A DNA stretch of 9,994 bases, taken from positions 1 to 9,994 of the forward strand of contig DAHXKW010000156.1 of NCBI GenBank assembly GCA_027366195.1. The letters run 5' to 3'. The notes under the pieces were generated by a model. The model was not told the DNA's origin, did no database searches, and was given only the letters and a program-made list of their open reading frames with translations. The DNA is from Alphaproteobacteria bacterium. GTDB taxonomy: Bacteria; Pseudomonadota; Alphaproteobacteria; G02398745; G023898745. The position numbers and the translations under genes are program-made. The number at the start of each line of letters is the position of its first letter. Within the stretch, counting starts at the first letter, position 1. Below, in pieces: positions 6,762 to 9,994 of this stretch.

Positions 6762-7202
6762 ATGATGTCAGAGGATTATGGTCTTTTAGAAACCATTCGT
6801 GAAGTTCTCATGAATGATGAAACAATTCAGTCTACAGGTTTGTCTCAGCGCATTTATAACGATTTACCATCTAAACCAGTTTATCCATTTATCTGTTTAG
6901 AAATTGATACTATTTGGCACGATCATACAGCCAGTGACAATCAGGCCATAGCACGTATTAATTTTCATATCAATTTATTTTCTCACGTTCATTTAGGAAC
7001 CACTCCCGCACATATAGGACATACTATTTCAACATGTTTAGATGCGCATTCAATCCGCTTGTCCCCTTATTATCTGGCCAATTTCCGCAAAACAGCTAAT
7101 ATTATTGATCTACCTATGATGCGTTCCCCTCGATTGTTTCAACAGTTCTACCAAGCCATTATTTGGAAAAAAATTGACAAAATGAGTGGAGAAGCAATTT
7201 AA
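6762..7202 (+). CDS. DUF3168 family phage/gene-transfer-agent structural protein
   Basis: The 146-residue protein shows the usual DUF3168 pattern: an N-terminal helix with LLETIREVLMNDETI, then RIYNDLPSKPVYPFICLEID (about 46-65), then a beta-rich stretch INFHINLFSH (66-83 region), a helix and a C-terminal RLFQQFYQAIIWKKI. DUF3168 proteins are tail-completion or head-tail proteins of tailed phages and of alphaproteobacterial gene transfer agents. No other capsid or tail gene is here: the next gene is a tRNA and the upstream operon is divergent, so it is a lone remnant or a dispersed GTA component. Two adjacent ATGs (6762 and 6765) are available; the second has the better spacing (four bases) from GTGAGG. 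The family assignment is by pattern, not search. Confidence 0.7.
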   Translation: MMSEDYGLLETIREVLMNDETIQSTGLSQRIYNDLPSKPVYPFICLEIDTIWHDHTASDNQAIARINFHINLFSHVHLGTTPAHIGHTISTCLDAHSIRLSPYYLANFRKTANIIDLPMMRSPRLFQQFYQAIIWKKIDKMSGEAI

Positions 7203-7203
7203 T
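7174..7203 (+). promoter_or_regulatory. Candidate sigma-70 promoter for tRNA-Lys and downstream genes
   Basis: A perfect -35 TTGACA (7174-7179) is followed after 18 bases by TTTAAT (7198-7203), a five-of-six match to TATAAT. It overlaps the last codons and stop of the DUF3168 gene and would start transcription around 7210, about 30 bases before the mature tRNA. The -35 also encodes protein, so coincidence is possible. Confidence 0.45.
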
Positions 7204-7241
7204 CGTTGTTTTTCCGTATTATTAGAGTGATAATAGGGGCA

Positions 7242-7317
7242 GGGCGATTAGCTCAGTTGGTAGAGCAACTGACTCTTAATCAGTGGGTCATAGGTTCGAA
7301 TCCTATATCGCCCACCA
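7242..7317 (+). tRNA. tRNA-Lys (anticodon CTT)
   Basis: A complete 76-base cloverleaf with encoded CCA. The acceptor stem is GGGCGAT (7242-7248) with ATCGCCC (7307-7313), discriminator A 7314 and CCA 7315-7317. The D stem is GCTC/GAGC (7251-7254, 7263-7266), the anticodon stem ACTGA/TCAGT (7268-7272, 7280-7284) and the loop CTCTTAA places CTT at 7275-7277. The T arm is ATAGG-TTCGAAT-CCTAT (7290-7306). It decodes the lysine codon AAG. The overall sequence resembles known bacterial tRNA-Lys. It lies 39 bases after the DUF3168 stop and 15 bases before tolR, with no terminator between, so tRNA and tolR are probably co-transcribed and the tRNA 3' end released by processing. No integration duplicate of its 3' end is visible. 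Confidence 0.97.
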
Positions 7318-7332
7318 ATATGGGGTGAGGTC

Positions 7333-7731
7333 ATGGCTAATAACTTAGATCAACAACAAGTTCAAATTAACGTTACCCCCCTCGTAGACGTATTGTTGGT
7401 ATTACTTATCATTTTCATGGTAACAGCACCCATGATCCAATCTGGTGTAAATATCAATCTTCCCAAAACAAAAAAAGCTGCTTCCGCTCAACAGTCGAAA
7501 AAAAGTATCGTTGTTACTATTAATAAAGCAGGGAAAATTTATGTTGATAAAGCTGCTGTAACATTAGATACCTTATTAAATCATGTCGAGGACCTTTCCG
7601 CTAAAGACAAAACGCAAGTGATCCAAGTAAAAGGTGATAAAGATATACCGTATGACAAGATTTTCCAGGTTATGAATAAGCTTGTAATGGGTGGCTATCA
7701 GAAATTATCTTTGATTGCCGAAACTCAATAG
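7333..7731 (+). CDS. tolR: TolR/ExbD family biopolymer transport protein
   Basis: The 132-residue protein has the standard architecture: a short cytoplasmic N-terminus, one transmembrane helix (about residues 18-35) opening with the family block INVTPLVDVLLVLLIIFMV, then a periplasmic domain ending KLVMGGYQKLSLIAETQ. Asp19 corresponds to the membrane aspartate required for proton-driven motion in TolR/ExbD. VTPLVDVLLVLL-type sequence and alphaproteobacterial context favour TolR of the Tol-Pal system (outer-membrane constriction and lipid homeostasis) over ExbD, but the two cannot be separated fully by eye. The stator partner TolQ/ExbB and TolA, TolB and Pal are absent from the window. A strong ribosome binding site, TGGGGTGAGG, precedes the ATG. 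It lies directly behind tRNA-Lys and six bases before the LysE-family gene. Confidence 0.9.
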   Translation: MANNLDQQQVQINVTPLVDVLLVLLIIFMVTAPMIQSGVNINLPKTKKAASAQQSKKSIVVTINKAGKIYVDKAAVTLDTLLNHVEDLSAKDKTQVIQVKGDKDIPYDKIFQVMNKLVMGGYQKLSLIAETQ

Positions 7732-7737
7732 CCAGTA

Positions 7738-8367
7738 ATGTTGAAATATTTTTATGAAGCTTTCTTTGCAGGATTGGCAATGTCGGCCATATTTGGCCCT
7801 TTAACCCTGTTGTTTGTTCGAAAAATTTTAGACATGGGTGCTAAAGGAGGCCTGGCGGTGGGTTTAGGTATTTTATTAGGTGATAGTATTTATGGTTTTA
7901 TAGGTGGCGCTGGGTTAACTTTCATTTCCCATTTTTTGATTCAAAAAGCAGCGATCTTCAAAATTATTGGTGGATTACTGTTAATTTATTTAGCCATTGA
8001 TGAATTTAGACAAAAAGAAAAACTCAAAACAGAGCCAAGCGTTAGGAATGGTACGGATTTTATAAAACTTTCTCTCCAATCTTGTTTGCTTACTTTAGCA
8101 AATCCTATAACAATTATCGGTTTTATAAGCATCTTTGCAAGCTTGGGAGATGAGGGGTTCGGTGTAAAACAAGCGATATGGATAATGCTGGGATTGTTTG
8201 TAGGAGGAGGATTGTGGCTTTCAGGTTTGGGTATTCTAGTATTGAGTATCAAAGATCGTTTATCAATTCACTGGCTCAATCGTATGCGCTATCTTTCTGC
8301 TCCTATCTTAAGCGGTTTTGGTATATGGGCTATTATAGGAGGACTAAAACATTACTGTTCATACTGA
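7738..8367 (+). CDS. LysE/RhtB family amino-acid exporter
   Basis: This 209-residue membrane protein has about six hydrophobic segments, the family's normal size and topology. The first segment carries the conserved small-residue/GP motif (AIFGPLTLLFVRKIL, Gly20-Pro21), followed by GGLAVGLGILLGDSIYG (37-53), and the central LTLANPITIIGF (118-129) contains the conserved Asn-Pro of the second half. Family members export lysine, arginine, homoserine, threonine or other small metabolites; the substrate cannot be read here. The ATG lies six bases after the tolR stop without its own Shine-Dalgarno, so translation is probably coupled. Its 3' end contains the AGGAGG that appears to serve the next gene, which it overlaps by 17 bases. 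Confidence 0.88.
   Translation: MLKYFYEAFFAGLAMSAIFGPLTLLFVRKILDMGAKGGLAVGLGILLGDSIYGFIGGAGLTFISHFLIQKAAIFKIIGGLLLIYLAIDEFRQKEKLKTEPSVRNGTDFIKLSLQSCLLTLANPITIIGFISIFASLGDEGFGVKQAIWIMLGLFVGGGLWLSGLGILVLSIKDRLSIHWLNRMRYLSAPILSGFGIWAIIGGLKHYCSY
8337..8342 (+). promoter_or_regulatory. Perfect Shine-Dalgarno AGGAGG deciding the GNAT start
   Basis: AGGAGG lies inside the lysE-family coding region and is followed after eight bases by ATT at 8351, in frame with the GNAT. No ATG, GTG or TTG lies at a usable distance in that frame. The downstream ATG at 8468 has no ribosome binding site. Confidence 0.6.
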
Positions 8368-8764
8368 ATTTACCCTAAACCCATCTAGTGAAGATATTAA
8401 TTTTCTAACTGAAAAAATCAATAGTGAGACAAAAGAATTTGGTGCTGCCTATTCTTTTGCTTATTTTATGAGAGATGAAAATCAAAAAATTATTGCAGGT
8501 TGTAATGGCTCAATTATTTTTGGAGTTGTATACACAGATCAGCTTTGGGTAAACCCATCTTACCGCAAGTCGGGTATAGGTCGTGACATTATGGAAAAAG
8601 TCCATCAATATGCACGTTCGGTTGGGTGTGCAAAGGCAACTGTCAACACGATGGATTTTCAAAATGCTTTAGAATTCTATAAAAAACTTGGTTATAAAGT
8701 GAATTTTGAGCGGGTAGGATACTGTAAAGATACTAAATGCCTATTTTTATCAAAGGAGTTATAA
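8351..8764 (+). CDS. GNAT family N-acetyltransferase, apparent ATT start
   Basis: From 8351 the frame gives a 137-residue GNAT. The N-terminal part (TVHTEFTLNPSSEDINFL and SETKEFGAAYSFAYF) is typical of full-length members and would be lost if translation began at the first ATG, 8468. Core motifs are IIAGCNGSIIFG (47-58, beta strands 2-3), the acetyl-CoA pyrophosphate loop VNPSYRKSGIGR (67-78, with R-x-x-G-x-G as RKSGIG) and the C-terminal FQNALEFYKKLGYK (103-116). It should transfer an acetyl group from acetyl-CoA to an amine; the substrate is unknown. It overlaps the exporter gene by 17 bases, and the alaX ATG begins two bases after its stop. ATT is a rare start, known from infC, so this could also be an ATG-to-ATT mutation or a sequencing error. 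Confidence 0.8.
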   Translation: MTVHTEFTLNPSSEDINFLTEKINSETKEFGAAYSFAYFMRDENQKIIAGCNGSIIFGVVYTDQLWVNPSYRKSGIGRDIMEKVHQYARSVGCAKATVNTMDFQNALEFYKKLGYKVNFERVGYCKDTKCLFLSKEL

Positions 8765-8765
8765 G

Positions 8766-9503
8766 ATGAACTTTCAACCAACAAAACTCTTGTATCTAGA
8801 AGATACTTATTGTTTTGAAGGAGAAGGGAAGTTTTTGGGATGGGGAGAAGATCAAAAAGGTAAATTTCTTGTTTTTGATCAGACCATATTTTATCCTCAG
8901 GGCGGTGGACAACCATCAGATACAGGTACTATTAAATTCTCGAATTTTGAAATCCCAGTACATTTTGTGGGATTTAATAAAGGAATTGTTCAACATTATT
9001 ATAAAGAATCTTTTTTAGTCAGTTCAGATTTGATCGGTCAAGCGGTAGGTTTCCAAATTGATTCTCATAGAAGATTGCAAAACGCAAAGACTCATACAGC
9101 GGGCCATTTGTTAGGATCAATTGTTGAAGAAATTACAGGTCTGATTCCCGCCAAAGGGTATCATTTCCAAGATGGTCCTCATGTCCAATTTGAAGGACAA
9201 TTAGATGAGGCTAATGAAGTAAATACGTTATTAGCTCAGGTCAATACTTATCTTCTCACCTGTATTAAAGAAAGAACACAGGTAGAAACTCAATATGTTG
9301 AGCCTTTAGCTTTATCAGAACTGCGTTTACCTCAGAATTTTCAGTTACCTCAAGACAAACCGAGTCGTATTTCTAAAGTAGAAGGTTTTTCACCTGTACC
9401 TTGCGGGGGAACACATATTCGTAATTTATCTGAATATGCTGAGATAAAAGCGCATAAAATTTCAGGACGCAAGGACCCTAAAATTTCTTATAAAGTTTTT
9501 TAG
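8766..9503 (+). CDS. alaX: AlaX-type alanyl-tRNA editing protein
   Basis: The 245-residue protein matches the free-standing editing domain of alanyl-tRNA synthetase. It has IFYPQGGGQPSDTG (41-54), the zinc motif HTAGHLL (His110, His114), the second metal pair in PCGGTHIRN (Cys213, His217), and the C-terminal ISGRKDPKISYKVF. AlaX proteins hydrolyse mischarged Ser-tRNA(Ala) or Gly-tRNA(Ala) in the cytoplasm, backing up AlaRS proofreading. Length and the N-terminal beta-barrel suggest the AlaX-M type. The ATG is preceded by AGGAG (8754-8758) at seven bases and starts one base after the GNAT stop, so the pair is co-expressed. The last codons fall inside the terminal inverted repeat, and the gene overlaps a minus-strand ORF by 42 bases. 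Confidence 0.93.
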   Translation: MNFQPTKLLYLEDTYCFEGEGKFLGWGEDQKGKFLVFDQTIFYPQGGGQPSDTGTIKFSNFEIPVHFVGFNKGIVQHYYKESFLVSSDLIGQAVGFQIDSHRRLQNAKTHTAGHLLGSIVEEITGLIPAKGYHFQDGPHVQFEGQLDEANEVNTLLAQVNTYLLTCIKERTQVETQYVEPLALSELRLPQNFQLPQDKPSRISKVEGFSPVPCGGTHIRNLSEYAEIKAHKISGRKDPKISYKVF

Positions 9504-9794
9504 AAAGAGATTCTTAAAAACAAATTGGGTAACAGTTCGAACAAACTCATTATCAAGATTTATTTTATAATTCCATTTAAGATAGTAATCCACACAAAAT
9601 ACCGCATATTCAGAAATAACTTCTAGATCAGAAAAAGTTAAGGTTGTAATTGGTTGTTCTACAATGAAATCACCAAAATCTTCGTTAACAAATGAGGGAT
9701 GAATACCATAGATTGTAATATCCAAACTTCCATTTGAAACAGCAGTTTCAATGCTCTGAAACAATTCTTCTTGCGTTCTTCCTGTAATAAACAT
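9462..9794 (-). CDS. Small hypothetical protein, convergent with and overlapping alaX
   Basis: I do not recognise this 110-residue frame. It begins MFITGRTQEELFQSIETAV, is acidic and beta-like in the middle (DFIVEQPITTLTFSDLEVI), and ends with a basic, aromatic tail (FVFKNLFLKNFIRNF). There is no signal peptide or membrane segment. The ATG has no Shine-Dalgarno and lies after very AT-rich DNA. The last 14 codons including the stop read antisense through the end of alaX, and residues from about 66 on are encoded in the left arm of the inverted repeat, so the natural C-terminus may have been replaced or extended. It could be a real accessory gene, a gene fragment, or chance. The varied N-terminal composition favours a real coding remnant. 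Confidence 0.4.
   Translation of the reverse strand: MFITGRTQEELFQSIETAVSNGSLDITIYGIHPSFVNEDFGDFIVEQPITTLTFSDLEVISEYAVFCVDYYLKWNYKINLDNEFVRTVTQFVFKNLFLKNFIRNFRVLAS
9491..9598 (+). repeat. Left arm of 108-bp inverted repeat
   Basis: Bases 9491-9598 are the reverse complement of 9887-9994 with one mismatch (9592 against 9893). The arm contains the last four codons of alaX including its stop, and the C-terminal coding part of the small minus-strand ORF. The unique spacer is 288 bases (9599-9886). Confidence 0.97.
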
Positions 9795-9820
9795 AAGTAT
9801 AATTTATATGGTTCTTATTT

Positions 9821-9838
9821 ATTATATTATAATATAAT
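9821..9838. repeat. Perfect 18-bp AT palindrome
   Basis: ATTATATTATAATATAAT is exactly self-complementary and lies in a very AT-rich stretch upstream of the small minus-strand ORF. It may be only a by-product of base composition; a promoter or binding site is possible but unsupported. Confidence 0.6.
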
Positions 9839-9870
9839 TTTATTTTTATTGAAAATATAACAAGTTATAG

Positions 9871-9994
9871 CACCTCAGTCAAAATCTTTGTGCGGATTAC
9901 TATCTTAAATGGAATTATAAAATAAATCTTGATAATGAGTTTGTTCGAACTGTTACCCAATTTGTTTTTAAGAATCTCTTTCTAAAAAACTTTA
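9871..9994 (+). pseudogene. Partial plus-strand copy of the small ORF's C-terminal region, cut by the window end
   Basis: After an in-frame TAG at 9868-9870 this frame reads HLSQNLCADYYLKWNYK and continues to FVFKNLFLKNF at the last base, matching residues from about 66 on of the ORF at 9462-9794 except Ala for Val at the single mismatch. It lacks any counterpart of the ORF's first 65 residues and has no start codon. It is either a truncated inverted duplicate or a fold-back artefact. Confidence 0.4.
9887..9994 (-). repeat. Right arm of 108-bp inverted repeat, reaching the window end
   Basis: Reverse complement of 9491-9598 with 107 of 108 positions identical. The match is still perfect at the last base, so the true length is unknown. 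The sole mismatch lies six bases inside the inner boundary, within a short block (TTTGTG, one mismatch, then GGATTAC) that could have served as microhomology at the junction. Confidence 0.97.

Noticed and set aside
7242..7317. tRNA-Lys as a phage or island integration site
   Set aside because: No integrase is nearby and no second copy of the tRNA 3' end occurs in the window, despite the phage-like DUF3168 neighbour.
7242..8367. Functional link between tRNA-Lys and the LysE-family exporter
   Set aside because: The exporter family covers many substrates and nothing in the sequence specifies lysine; the closeness is probably chance.
8178..8378. Plus-strand 66-codon frame overlapping the exporter 3' end and the GNAT start
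   Set aside because: Out of frame with two well-supported genes and without motif or ribosome binding site.
9491..9994. Terminal inverted repeat as the ends of an insertion sequence or MITE
   Set aside because: The arms are parts of a protein-coding frame and the alaX tail, the interior encodes no transposase, and no target-site duplication can be seen because the right end is missing.

Overview
The window looks like chromosome of an AT-rich alphaproteobacterium, most likely a host-associated one of the Holosporales/Paracaedibacter or Rickettsiales kind. This is inference from low GC, the set of proteobacterial envelope genes (MlaF, TolR, a BamF-like lipoprotein, a paired M16 peptidase), a lone gene-transfer-agent-like DUF3168 gene, and many subunits separated from their usual operons. 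No rRNA, CRISPR array, transposase or recognisable defence system is visible.

Layout. 1-1138 (+): a tetratricopeptide-repeat (TPR) protein whose 5' end looks frame-broken. 1160-2931 (-): an MFS transporter followed, with a one-base TAATG stop/start overlap, by only the first 185 codons of pheT. 3001-3726 (+): an MlaF-type ABC ATPase without mlaE or mlaD. 3727-6537 (-): an envelope operon read right to left: a 46-residue lipoprotein with a BamF/DUF3035-like core (too short for a standard ORF caller), a membrane-anchored non-catalytic M16 subunit, and a catalytic HxxEH M16 subunit. 6538-6761: a divergent control region with stacked inverted repeats, one of which can pair with the ribosome binding site of the next gene. 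6762-7202 (+): an orphan DUF3168 phage/GTA protein. 7242-7317 (+): tRNA-Lys(CTT). 7333-9503 (+): a tight cluster tolR, LysE-family exporter, GNAT acetyltransferase and AlaX alanyl-tRNA editing protein. 9462-9794 (-): a small unknown ORF. 9491-9994: a 108-bp inverted repeat whose right arm is cut by the end of the window.

How the genes work together. The left-reading operon is a plausible periplasmic/outer-membrane quality-control unit (BamF-like lipoprotein plus a two-subunit M16 protease). mlaF and tolR are single parts of larger envelope machines (phospholipid transport and Tol-Pal) whose partners must be encoded elsewhere. The right-hand cluster mixes envelope, amino-acid export, acetylation and tRNA proofreading functions, joined by short gaps or overlaps.

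Most notable points: the GNAT gene appears to start at an ATT codon behind a perfect AGGAGG; the tiny BamF-like lipoprotein; the possible Shine-Dalgarno-sequestering leader before the DUF3168 gene; the isolated pheT 5' fragment; and the terminal inverted repeat, which may be real or an amplification/assembly fold-back artefact. I did not find a convincing wholly new multi-gene system.
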